Positions 1-7,619 of a stretch of DNA of 14,789 bases are shown here, in pieces. The notes under the pieces are model-generated. The model did no database searches. It was not told where the DNA came from and worked only from the letters and a program-made list of their open reading frames with translations. Location: positions 1 to 14,789 of the forward strand of contig CAZKYN010000060.1 in assembly GCA_964556675.1 (NCBI GenBank). Reading direction: 5' to 3'. The stretch comes from JBDKTK01 sp964556675. GTDB taxonomy: Bacteria; Desulfobacterota; Syntrophia; Syntrophales; UBA4778. The number at the start of each line of letters is the position of its first letter. Position 1 is the first letter of the stretch. A program made the position numbers and the translations under genes.

Positions 1-359
1 ATGAACTCCTGTTTTTCCTTTGCCAGTTCCTCATTAGAATCGGCTACAAGCTTCTGATATTCCCTGAATTTTGAAGTATATTCGTGCTCCATTTCCTTCA
101 GGGCGGATTCTTTGAGGAGACCCGCGGACTGCTGCTGCTTGAGCTTTTCCTTGTCTTTTTCCAGTTCCGCCTCCCTCTTCTGGATGGCTTGCTGTTTTTT
201 TTCATAACTGCTCTTCAGCAAGGCGGTCCCTTTTTTCCCGGCATCAGATTGCATTATTATCTGTTCCATATCGATAAAGCCGATTCGCTGTGCCGACACA
301 GGCACGGGGGCTGTGATAATAACGCAGATGATTAACAATGCTGGAATAATTCTTTTCAT
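1..359 (-). CDS. skp: OmpH/Skp family periplasmic chaperone, 3' end cut by window edge
   Basis: This reads as the first 119 codons of an OmpH/Skp chaperone, a periplasmic protein that holds unfolded outer-membrane proteins and hands them to BamA. Residues 1-23 form a Sec signal peptide: MKR, a hydrophobic run, then a VSA cleavage site before QRIGFID. That segment matches the usual start of mature Skp, 'xxIGFIDxxxI'. From about residue 45 on, the chain is rich in Lys, Glu and Gln in a heptad-like pattern (EKKQQAIQKREAELEKDKEKL), as expected for the Skp coiled-coil arms. The gene lies 21 bases downstream of bamA, its classic partner, and an AAGGGGG ribosome binding site sits 7 bases before the ATG. 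The C-terminal part lies outside the window. Family assignment is firm; the symbol rests on context. Confidence 0.88.
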   Translation of the reverse strand, partial: MKRIIPALLIICVIITAPVPVSAQRIGFIDMEQIIMQSDAGKKGTALLKSSYEKKQQAIQKREAELEKDKEKLKQQQSAGLLKESALKEMEHEYTSKFREYQKLVADSNEELAKEKQEF

Positions 360-366
360 ATTCGTT

Positions 367-373
367 CCCCCTT
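367..373 (-). promoter_or_regulatory. Ribosome binding site of the Skp/OmpH gene
   Basis: The minus strand reads AAGGGGG here, 7 bases upstream of the ATG whose first base is at 359. It fixes the start of the truncated Skp-like gene in the 21-base gap after bamA. Confidence 0.7.
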
Positions 374-380
374 GTCCGGT

Positions 381-3023
381 TTACATGAAAAATCCGATTG
401 TGAATTCAAATCTGCTTGCAGCTTCGTTATCCTTTCTGTCAAGGACATATCCCCATTCAAGCCGCAGCGGGCCAATGGGCGAATACCACCTGATTCCCAC
501 GCCCGCGGTCTTTCTCATATCGTCCAGGTAATATCCCGATTCCCAGGCATTGCCCGTATCGAAAAAAATGACCCCTTTCATACCCGCGCTTTTGACCAGG
601 GGGAATACAAGTTCGACGTTGAAGTTGAGCATTGTAGTGCCGCCGATAACGTCTCCTGTAACAGGGTCGGTCGGGCCGACGTTCCGGAGCCCTCTGAGCG
701 AGTTTATCCCGCCCAGGTAGAATTTGTCATAGACCGGAATGGCTTTTCCCTCCCGGCCCTCCATGTAACCTATCCTTCCGCGTATCCCGAAGACAGTCTC
801 AAGAGGCAAGGGGTAAAACCAGGTGGACGTGCCCGTGTACTTCGTGTAAGCAGTGTCCCCCTGCAGGAAGCCCCCGGTATACTCTACTGATACGTTGTTT
901 CTGGTTCCTTTCGTGGGGAACATTGAATCGTCGGTGCTGTCTCTCGAAAGAGTCAGGGTGAGTCCGCTCGATACGGTCTTCCCCTCCTGGTCTTTTATAT
1001 AGCTTGACGCATTCTCGCTGACGTTGCTCACGTCGTTGTCGGCCAGCCTGTATCCGATATAGCCGATAATCTTTTCCCAGACAGGATAGCCAAAAGTTGC
1101 CCCCAAACCCTTTGAAGTCAGGTCGTAAGTGTCGTATTCGCGGGTGGTGCGCCATAGATCGTATTTGCTCCACAGCGGTAGATCAAAAAGGAAAGGTTCG
1201 ATAAAGAAAATATCGTAGTTGCTTGAACTTGCTCCTATAGAAGCATTCAATCCGAGGCTCTGGCCCCTGCCGAACAGGTTCTGCTGGGAAATCTGGGCCA
1301 TGATCATGGCCTTGTCGAGGGCGCTGTATCCGGCGCCGATGCTGAACATGCCCGTCGGCTTCTCTTTGACTTTGATGACAACATCCATCAGGTCTTTATC
1401 CGGCCCTTTTTCGGTCTGGAAATCGATCTCTTCGAAATACCTCATCCTGTTCAACCGGTTATAGCTATCCTTCAGCTTGCCCCGGCTGAAGAGGTCGCCT
1501 TCGACGATCGAGATCTGGCGACGGATGACCTTATCCCGAGTTTTCGTATTGCCGGAGATTTCAATGCGGTTGAAAAAGACCTTGTCGCCCTTGGTAAGGT
1601 GATAATCGATGTCGACCATTTGGGTTGCGTCCATCGGCACTATATTGGGCGCGACCTCGGCATAAGCATAGCCCTCGTCGTTGGCCGACTGGGTGAAATC
1701 ATCAATGTCCTTCACCACAGATTCCCTGTCGTAATAATCCTTTTTGTTGATCTTTAACTTTTTCAGCAGTTCTTCACGGCTGACGGAGAGAGTGTCTCCC
1801 GATATCGTCACTTTCCCGACCCGGTATCTTTTTCCTTCGGTTATTTTTATCTTAACATATATCCATTTCTTATCATGGGTGACTTCCGGATCGCCCACCC
1901 TGGCGTGTATGTAACCGTTATTCAGGTAGAAGGCATTTATTTTATTTACGTCTTCCTTCAGCTTGTCTTTTTTCAGGAGGCCGGAGTCCGTGAACATGGA
2001 GAACAGGCCTTTTTCGTCGGTCTCCATTAATTTTTTCAGTTGCTTGTCGCTGAAGGCCTGATTCCCATCAAAGCTGATCGTCTTGATATAAAGTTGGTCG
2101 CCTTCAGTGATATTGAAATTAACTATAATGTCCTTGTCGCGCCTCTCGCTGTCGTATTTTACCTCGGCATTGAGGTATCCTTTGTTGAGGAAAAGTTCCT
2201 TTACCTTCTCGGCATCATTCCTGAGTTTGTCGCCATCTATGAACTGCTTGGGCTTGGTGCTGAGGACAGCTTCGATGTCCTTGGTGGAGACCGCGTCGTT
2301 CCCCTTGATCCTTATCTGGCTGATAAGGGGCTTCTCGTCGACAATGAAAGTAACCACAAGTCCTTCGGGAGTATCGGTGACGTCGGCCTGGACATCATTG
2401 AAATAGCCCATTTTGTAAATGGCTTTTATATCCTGTGAGAGTTCTTCGTCGGAAAAAATCCGGCCCTTGGAAATTTTAATAACATTCTGGATAGCCGTTG
2501 CCTCGATCTTCCGGTTCCCTTTGAACACAACCCTGTCGACTTTCTTTTTTCCGAAAACGGTTGTGAGCACCTTTGTTGCAAGGTCGGACGCAACCCTGAC
2601 CGAATCGGAAATGCCCCCCTTGCCCTGGGCAAAGAAATCAGAGATTGCTTTCCCGGCTTTGATATCGATTACCCGGGCGTCGAGACTCAGGTCCTCGCCT
2701 ATCCGGAAAGCGCTGCCGATCAGGACGTAGTCGGCCCCGATCTGGTTCCCGACGCTCAGGGCGAGCGCTTCATTGGGGGTCTTCTGTTTGATAAGGTTTG
2801 AATATTGCTGGGGGTCCATGATGCGGACCTGCTTTGAGCGGGAAAGGCCCCTGATCAGGCCTTCATTGATATTTTGCTGGATTGTGCTTGAGTCGCCGGG
2901 ACTGTTTATTTCAAAGGGGAAAAGGGCGATTTTCTTGAGCTCTTCGGCGTCGGCATTGTGAAAAAAGAACAAACAAATGAGTAAAAAAAAGGCACTGCAT
3001 ACTACACGGGACAATCTTTCCAT
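381..3023 (-). CDS. bamA: Outer membrane protein assembly factor BamA (Omp85) with extra N-terminal domain
   Basis: BamA is the central pore of the Bam complex, which folds beta-barrel proteins into the outer membrane. The 880-residue product has a signal peptide (about 1-26, cut near ADA/EE) and an extra alpha/beta domain at about 27-158. Five POTRA repeats follow, at about 161-232, 233-309, 310-397, 398-479 and 480-557, and then a C-terminal barrel at about 558-880. The repeats show the usual pattern of 'G(N/D)' turns and 'KGY' helices. The barrel has the conserved FPxKGT segment (702-707) and a loop-6 motif, here LRGL (776-779). It is longer than the roughly 800-residue E. coli protein because of the added domain. 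The ATG follows the lolD stop directly, so translation is probably coupled, and skp lies just downstream. The last residues are FTIGFFM, with Met rather than the usual aromatic at the end. Confidence 0.96.
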   Translation of the reverse strand: MERLSRVVCSAFFLLICLFFFHNADAEELKKIALFPFEINSPGDSSTIQQNINEGLIRGLSRSKQVRIMDPQQYSNLIKQKTPNEALALSVGNQIGADYVLIGSAFRIGEDLSLDARVIDIKAGKAISDFFAQGKGGISDSVRVASDLATKVLTTVFGKKKVDRVVFKGNRKIEATAIQNVIKISKGRIFSDEELSQDIKAIYKMGYFNDVQADVTDTPEGLVVTFIVDEKPLISQIRIKGNDAVSTKDIEAVLSTKPKQFIDGDKLRNDAEKVKELFLNKGYLNAEVKYDSERRDKDIIVNFNITEGDQLYIKTISFDGNQAFSDKQLKKLMETDEKGLFSMFTDSGLLKKDKLKEDVNKINAFYLNNGYIHARVGDPEVTHDKKWIYVKIKITEGKRYRVGKVTISGDTLSVSREELLKKLKINKKDYYDRESVVKDIDDFTQSANDEGYAYAEVAPNIVPMDATQMVDIDYHLTKGDKVFFNRIEISGNTKTRDKVIRRQISIVEGDLFSRGKLKDSYNRLNRMRYFEEIDFQTEKGPDKDLMDVVIKVKEKPTGMFSIGAGYSALDKAMIMAQISQQNLFGRGQSLGLNASIGASSSNYDIFFIEPFLFDLPLWSKYDLWRTTREYDTYDLTSKGLGATFGYPVWEKIIGYIGYRLADNDVSNVSENASSYIKDQEGKTVSSGLTLTLSRDSTDDSMFPTKGTRNNVSVEYTGGFLQGDTAYTKYTGTSTWFYPLPLETVFGIRGRIGYMEGREGKAIPVYDKFYLGGINSLRGLRNVGPTDPVTGDVIGGTTMLNFNVELVFPLVKSAGMKGVIFFDTGNAWESGYYLDDMRKTAGVGIRWYSPIGPLRLEWGYVLDRKDNEAASRFEFTIGFFM

Positions 3024-3725
3024 CTACATCCTGCTGATCTTTCCATCGCGTAAACCGATACTGCGATCTAAACGTTCGGCCAGAAGCTGATTGTGGGTCA
3101 CAACTATCAGGGTGATGCCCCTGGATTTGTTCAGGTTTATTAAAACATCCTGGACCCGTTCTCCGGTTTCTGTGTCCAGGTTGCCTGTGGGCTCATCAGC
3201 AAGAATAATGTCCGGCTCCATAATTACGGCCCTAGCCACGGCAACCCTCTGCTGCTCTCCCCCGGAGAGCTCCCCGGGTTTGTGCGTCACTCTATCACCA
3301 AGACTTACCTCGTTCAAGACAAACTCGGCCCTGCTGCGCGCTTCACGCTTCGGCATCCCGTTGATCAGGGCAGGCATCATGACATTTTCCAGGCTGGTGA
3401 ATTCGGGGAGCAGGTGATGGAACTGGAAGACAAAACCGATCTTCCTGTTGCGCATTTCAGCAAGTTTCCTCTCATCGTAGCTGAACACGTCCTCACCATT
3501 TATGAAAAGGTTGCCGGAAGTGGGATGATCGAGCGTGCCCAGGATGTGCAGAAGGGTGCTTTTCCCCGCCCCCGAGGCCCCGAGAATTGCTACAGATTCC
3601 CCCGCGCTTATCTCGAAATCAAGATCCTTGAGGATATCCATCCGGGTCCCGTCCTTTTGGAAAGACTTTCTGAGGTTTACAGCCTTGATGGCGGCCGTTT
3701 TGTTTTTATGATCCATATGCCTCAC
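3024..3725 (-). CDS. lolD: Lipoprotein-releasing ABC transporter ATP-binding protein LolD
   Basis: This is the cytoplasmic ATPase of the Lol transporter, which lifts outer-membrane lipoproteins out of the inner membrane for hand-over to LolA. All ABC motifs are intact: Walker A GASGAGKST (49-57), Q-loop Gln101, signature LSGGEQQR (153-160), Walker B IILADE (173-178) and H-loop His211. The FQFHHLLPEFTSLENV stretch after the Q-loop is typical of the LolD/MacB group. Length (233) equals that of E. coli LolD. The GTG start at 3725 overlaps the permease stop as GTGA. An in-frame ATG at 3716, preceded closely by GAGG, is a reasonable alternative start. The stop codon directly abuts the bamA ATG. 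The neighbouring permease and bamA make LolD far more likely than MacB or another export ATPase. Confidence 0.95.
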   Translation of the reverse strand: MRHMDHKNKTAAIKAVNLRKSFQKDGTRMDILKDLDFEISAGESVAILGASGAGKSTLLHILGTLDHPTSGNLFINGEDVFSYDERKLAEMRNRKIGFVFQFHHLLPEFTSLENVMMPALINGMPKREARSRAEFVLNEVSLGDRVTHKPGELSGGEQQRVAVARAVIMEPDIILADEPTGNLDTETGERVQDVLINLNKSRGITLIVVTHNQLLAERLDRSIGLRDGKISRM

Positions 3726-4993
3726 TCATACCGCAGCGCTTCAGCTGGATCCAGCCTGGACGCGCTCCAGGAGGGATAAAGTGTGGCCAGAAAACTTATC
3801 AACAGGCTGCCCAGGATAATTACCACCAGATCCCAGTAATTTACCTGGGAAGGCAGAGAGCTCAGGTAGTATACATCGCTCGGAAGGATCTTGATCCCCA
3901 GCAGCTTCTCGATATAGAGCGAAATCTGGGACAGGTTCGTTGCAATCAGCAGGCCTGTCGCCGCACCGAAAAAAGTGCCTACCGAGCCGATAATAAGACC
4001 CTGCAGGACGAAGATCTTCATTATGCCCCGGGATGTGGCGCCCATCGACTTGAGTATCGCTATATCCTTGTTCTTTTCCATGACTACCATTATCAGGGTG
4101 CAGATTATATTAAATGCGGCGACCAGCACAATGAGTGCCAGAATGATGAACATGACCCTTTTTTCCAGCTTGAGCGCTGCAAAAAGGTTTTTATTCATCT
4201 GCATCCAGTCCCTCGCCCAGAATGGAGACCCAAGCTTTTCAACAATCCGCTGGGCTATGGACCTTGCCTGGTGGATATCATCCACTTTTATTTCAATTCC
4301 GGTCACCTTGTCGCCCATATTAAGCAGGTTCTGGCTGTCTTGAAGGGATGTAAATGCCAGGGTGGCATCGTATTCAAAAAACCCCGAATCGAAAATGCCT
4401 ACTACAAGGAATGGTTTTATGCGCGGCACCATTCCCATCGGAGTGGAAATCCCCATGGGAGAGAGGATTTCAACGGAATCAAAGAGAGATATCCCCAAGT
4501 TTTTCGCGAGTTCCCTGCCGATGATTATCCCGGGGGTGTCCTTGTCCTTGATATCCCCTAATCCGATGCGGCCTTCGGCAGTGAGATAGGAGAGTTGGCC
4601 GGCCTCCATTTTCCCCAGGCTTATGACTTTCGTGGCGGTGGCGGGATCGAGTCCCCTCAGGACAACGCCGCTTATTTCCCCCGATCTCCTCAACATGGCC
4701 TGGCTGTAAATAAAAGGGGTCGACGCAACTACGCCCTTCACATTTTCTATTTCCTTCATGACGGCCTGCGGGTTTTCCATGGGCCCGCCGTATTCCGTCA
4801 GAACAATATGGGAATTTATGCCGAGGATTTTGTTGCGCAGCTCCGATTCAAAACCGTTCATTACGGCAAGGACAATAATGAGGGCGGCTACACCGAGCAG
4901 TATTCCGCCGATGGAGATGAACGTTATGACGGACACGAACACTTGTTTTCTCCGCGCCCTGAGATAACGCAGACTTATAAACAGTTCATACAT
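3722..4993 (-). CDS. lolC: Lipoprotein-releasing ABC transporter permease (LolC/LolE family)
   Basis: This is the inner-membrane subunit of the Lol lipoprotein-release transporter. The 423 residues show the family layout: a short cytoplasmic start (YELFISLRYLRARRK) and TM1 at about 19-46 ending in the conserved 'VMNGF'. A large periplasmic domain follows (about 48-275), then three more TM segments at about 278-304, 332-354 and 387-406. The segment after TM2, EKNKDIAILKSMGAT (306-320), is the conserved coupling region that contacts LolD, and the C-terminus LDPAEALRYE is typical. Only one permease gene is present, so the transporter is probably a homodimer rather than the E. coli LolC-LolE pair; a second copy elsewhere cannot be excluded. 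It sits 52 bases after lysS and overlaps lolD by 4 bases. The ribosome binding site is weak. Confidence 0.94.
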   Translation of the reverse strand: MYELFISLRYLRARRKQVFVSVITFISIGGILLGVAALIIVLAVMNGFESELRNKILGINSHIVLTEYGGPMENPQAVMKEIENVKGVVASTPFIYSQAMLRRSGEISGVVLRGLDPATATKVISLGKMEAGQLSYLTAEGRIGLGDIKDKDTPGIIIGRELAKNLGISLFDSVEILSPMGISTPMGMVPRIKPFLVVGIFDSGFFEYDATLAFTSLQDSQNLLNMGDKVTGIEIKVDDIHQARSIAQRIVEKLGSPFWARDWMQMNKNLFAALKLEKRVMFIILALIVLVAAFNIICTLIMVVMEKNKDIAILKSMGATSRGIMKIFVLQGLIIGSVGTFFGAATGLLIATNLSQISLYIEKLLGIKILPSDVYYLSSLPSQVNYWDLVVIILGSLLISFLATLYPSWSASRLDPAEALRYE

Positions 4994-5045
4994 ATTTTTG
5001 TTTGCCGAATGGTGAACAGGGTTGCTTTACGGCCAAGGGAGTATT

Positions 5046-6536
5046 TCATTTAATTGACTCTCTGATCCTCAAATGGGGGAAGAGAATGACATCCCGGATC
5101 GATGCCGAATCGGTAAAAATCATGACAAGGCGGTCAATCCCGATGCCCTCTCCCGCCGTGGGCGGCATTCCATACTCCAGGGCTCTGATGAAATCCTCAT
5201 CCATCTCGTGGGCCTCTTCGTCGCCTGATTCTTTTTCCTGCAATTGGATCGCAAAGCGCTCACGCTGATCGTAGGGGTCGTTTAACTCCGAAAATGCGTT
5301 CGCGATCTCCTTGCCGCAGATATACAGCTCGAATCTGTCGGTAAATCTGGGATCAGCGGGGTTCTTCCGCGACAACGGCGAAACTGCCAGGGGGTACTGC
5401 GTGACGAAAGTCGGCAGGACAAGCTTCTGTTCTACTTTTTCGTCAAAGATTGCCATGAGAACCTTGCCCCAGGACTCATTCTTGTCGACGGGAACATTTG
5501 ATTTCAAGGCAAAATCGAGCAGTTTTTCCCTGTCGTATATAATTGCCGGATCGACCCCGGCGTACTTGATCAGCGCGTCCACGACAGTAATCCTCTGGAA
5601 GGGAGGCGTGAAATCAAGTTCGGCCCCCTGATACGAAATATCGAGCTTCCCGAAAAGCCGGCGGCACAGGTACACGAGCAACTCCTCGGTGATGTCCATC
5701 AGGTCCTCGTAAGTTGCATAAGCCATGTAGAATTCCATCATTGTGAATTCGGGGTTGTGGAAAGTTGAAATGCCCTCATTCCTGAAGTTCCTGTTGATTT
5801 CAAAGACCCTTTCCATCCCGCCCACGACAAGTCTCTTGAGGTAAAGCTCAGGCGCGATCCGCAGGTAAAAATCCATCCCCAGCGCATTGTGGAACGTTTT
5901 GAACGGCTTTGCCATGGCCCCTCCGGGCATGGGCTGCATCATTGGGGTTTCCACCTCGAGGAAGTCTCTCTCCAGCATGAAACTGCGGATAAGTTGGATA
6001 ATGCGGCTGCGGGTCTCGAAAACCTGCTTAACCCTGGGATTCACGATCAGATCAAGGTACCTTTGGCGATAACGGATTTCAGTGTCCGTAAGGCCGTGCC
6101 ATTTTTCCGGGAAAGTTTGGGTTGCTTTGGCCAGGAGCCTCAACCCCCTTGCTTCAATTGTAAGCTCTTTAGTGCGCGTCTTGAAAACGCGCCCGGAAAC
6201 CCAGATTATATCGCCTACTTCCAGCTTTTTGAAAATGGCGAACTCTTTTTCTCCCACCTTGTCGCGCCGGACGTATACCTGGATCCTGCCCTTGCGGTCC
6301 TGGATGGTGACGAAAGATGCCTTCCCGAAGTCGCGCAGCGCCATGATCCGCCCTGCCAGCGAGAAGACCTCTTCAATTTTTTCCAGCTCCTCATTATCCA
6401 AACCGCCTAGACGGTCGGTTATATCCTTGCTCGTGGACGTGACTTTGACGTCATTGGGGTAAAGATCGACACCCTCGGCCTTGAGTGATTCGATTTTCCC
6501 CTTTTTTATTTTTAAAAGTTCGTTTTCGTCTTCCAT
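5046..6536 (-). CDS. lysS: Lysyl-tRNA synthetase, class II
   Basis: This enzyme charges tRNA-Lys with lysine in the cytoplasm. From the chosen ATG it has 496 residues, typical for bacterial class II LysRS. The N-terminal part starts with the usual helix (ENELLKIKKGKIESL) and continues into an OB-fold anticodon-binding domain at about 58-136. The catalytic domain carries motif 1 around FLEVETPMM, motif 2 FEINRNFRNEG (245-255) followed by STFHNPEFT, and motif 3 GIGIDRLVM (464-472). The frame stays open upstream to a GTG at 6572 and an ATG at 6566. I prefer 6536 because the added residues (MTLTYRIGII) are not LysRS-like and a promoter-like TATAGT overlaps the upstream starts. It is the first gene of the minus-strand unit and is followed by lolC after 52 bases. 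Confidence 0.96.
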   Translation of the reverse strand: MEDENELLKIKKGKIESLKAEGVDLYPNDVKVTSTSKDITDRLGGLDNEELEKIEEVFSLAGRIMALRDFGKASFVTIQDRKGRIQVYVRRDKVGEKEFAIFKKLEVGDIIWVSGRVFKTRTKELTIEARGLRLLAKATQTFPEKWHGLTDTEIRYRQRYLDLIVNPRVKQVFETRSRIIQLIRSFMLERDFLEVETPMMQPMPGGAMAKPFKTFHNALGMDFYLRIAPELYLKRLVVGGMERVFEINRNFRNEGISTFHNPEFTMMEFYMAYATYEDLMDITEELLVYLCRRLFGKLDISYQGAELDFTPPFQRITVVDALIKYAGVDPAIIYDREKLLDFALKSNVPVDKNESWGKVLMAIFDEKVEQKLVLPTFVTQYPLAVSPLSRKNPADPRFTDRFELYICGKEIANAFSELNDPYDQRERFAIQLQEKESGDEEAHEMDEDFIRALEYGMPPTAGEGIGIDRLVMIFTDSASIRDVILFPHLRIRESIK

Positions 6537-6570
6537 TATAATTCCAATCCGGTAAGTTAAAGTCATGTTC

Positions 6571-6597
6571 ACTATATTCTTTTGAGCTTTTAGTCAA
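6571..6597 (-). promoter_or_regulatory. Possible sigma70-type promoter for lysS and the downstream envelope genes
   Basis: On the minus strand TTGACT (6597-6592) is followed after 15 bases by TATAGT (6576-6571). Both hexamers are close to consensus but the spacer is shorter than the usual 16-18. Transcription would start near 6564, about 28 bases before the lysS ATG at 6536. This is a prediction from sequence only. Confidence 0.35.
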
Positions 6598-6617
6598 GAA
6601 GGATTTCCAGAAATGAA

Positions 6618-6646
6618 TTGACAAAAAAGTCCTATAATAATAGCAT
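6618..6646 (+). promoter_or_regulatory. Possible sigma70-type promoter for the sugar-nucleotide operon
   Basis: A perfect TTGACA (6618-6623) is followed after exactly 17 bases by TAGCAT (6641-6646), which has four of six consensus bases. Transcription would begin near 6653. A perfect TATAAT also lies at 6633-6638 but has no good -35 at the right distance; it could act as an overlapping second promoter. This is the first promoter-like site upstream of the plus-strand genes. Confidence 0.5.
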
Positions 6647-6657
6647 TCTTGGACTTT
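6626..6657. repeat. Inverted repeat AAAGTCC-18-GGACTTT spanning the promoter region
   Basis: AAAGTCC (6626-6632) and GGACTTT (6651-6657) are perfect 7-base inverted arms separated by 18 bases. The -10 hexamer at 6641-6646 sits at the centre. The placement suits an operator, but arms this short arise by chance fairly often in a region of this size. If transcription starts after 6640 the left arm is not in the RNA, so it would act as DNA rather than as a hairpin. Confidence 0.3.
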
Positions 6658-6680
6658 GTGTTTACATGGAAAAAAGGGCA

Positions 6681-7619
6681 ATGGAGAGAACTGTAATCAC
6701 GGGAGGGGCCGGATTTCTGGGAAGCCACCTTTGTGACTACTTCCTCGCCAGGGGCCATGAGGTGATCTGTATCGACAACCTCATAACCGGCGACCCCGGA
6801 AACATCGCCCATTTGTTCGGACATGAGGGGTTTCGTTTCATAAAGCATGATGTGACCGATTTTATTCACGTTGACGGTAAAATAGACAATATCCTGCACT
6901 TTGCCTCGCCGGCAAGCCCGATAGACTACCTGAAGTTGCCGATCCATACGCTTAAAGTCGGCTCCCTGGGTACTCACAAGGCCCTGGGCCTGGCGAAGGC
7001 CAAGAAGGCCAGGTTCCTGCTGGCGTCAACATCCGAATGCTATGGCGATCCCCTTGAGCATCCCCAGTCGGAGGATTACTGGGGGCATGTCAACCCGGTC
7101 GGCCCCCGAGGGGTCTATGATGAGGCGAAGCGTTTTGCTGAAGCTATGACCATGGCTTACAGCCGGCACGAAGGGATTTCCACAAGGATAGTAAGGATTT
7201 TTAATACTTATGGACCGCGAATGAGGCTCGAAGACGGCCGGGCGCTGCCGACGTTCATGCGGCAGGCGTTGACGGGCGAGGACATAACTATTTTCGGGGA
7301 CGGAAAGCAGACCCGGAGTTTCTGCCACGTGAATGACCTGGTGCGGGGCATTTACCTGTTGCTGCAGTCCGACGAGTCCTATCCTGTTAATCTGGGCAAT
7401 CCAGAGGAGATAACAGTAGGGGAACTTGCGCAAAAAATCATCCAGGTGTGCGGAAGCAGGAGCCCCATTATTTTTGAGGACCTGCCCGAAGATGACCCGA
7501 AAGTGAGGAGGCCTGATATCTCCAAGGCGAAAAAAGTATTGGGGTGGGAACCAGAAGTCAAAATCGATGAAGGGCTCCGGCTTGTCCTGGGGTACTTCAG
7601 GGAGAAGACTGCCGGATGA
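6681..7619 (+). CDS. UDP-glucuronate decarboxylase (UDP-xylose synthase family), NAD-dependent
   Basis: This short-chain dehydrogenase-type enzyme very likely converts UDP-glucuronate to UDP-xylose with bound NAD. The 312 residues begin with the Rossmann motif TGGAGFLG (7-14). They carry the segments that mark UDP-xylose synthases rather than other epimerases: HFASPASPIDYLKLP (73-87), STSECYGDP (116-124), SEDYWGHVNP (130-139) and RIFNTYGPRM (172-181). By analogy with human UXS1 the catalytic residues are Glu119, Tyr146 and Lys150, with Arg277 in the substrate pocket. The frame is open back to a TTG at 6618, with another ATG at 6666. I chose 6681 because it places the Rossmann strand at the N-terminus as usual, but 6666 remains possible. 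The stop overlaps the galE start by 4 bases. The product sugar probably enters a surface polysaccharide, which is an inference. Confidence 0.88.
   Translation: MERTVITGGAGFLGSHLCDYFLARGHEVICIDNLITGDPGNIAHLFGHEGFRFIKHDVTDFIHVDGKIDNILHFASPASPIDYLKLPIHTLKVGSLGTHKALGLAKAKKARFLLASTSECYGDPLEHPQSEDYWGHVNPVGPRGVYDEAKRFAEAMTMAYSRHEGISTRIVRIFNTYGPRMRLEDGRALPTFMRQALTGEDITIFGDGKQTRSFCHVNDLVRGIYLLLQSDESYPVNLGNPEEITVGELAQKIIQVCGSRSPIIFEDLPEDDPKVRRPDISKAKKVLGWEPEVKIDEGLRLVLGYFREKTAG

Noticed and set aside
372..890. Open frame of 172 codons on the plus strand opposite the bamA barrel
   Set aside because: Antisense to a conserved coding region, with no motif or ribosome binding site.
6537..6572. Twelve-codon N-terminal extension of lysS to a GTG at 6572
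   Set aside because: The extra residues are unlike LysRS N-termini and the TATAGT -10-like element overlaps that start; the ATG at 6536 gives the normal family length.
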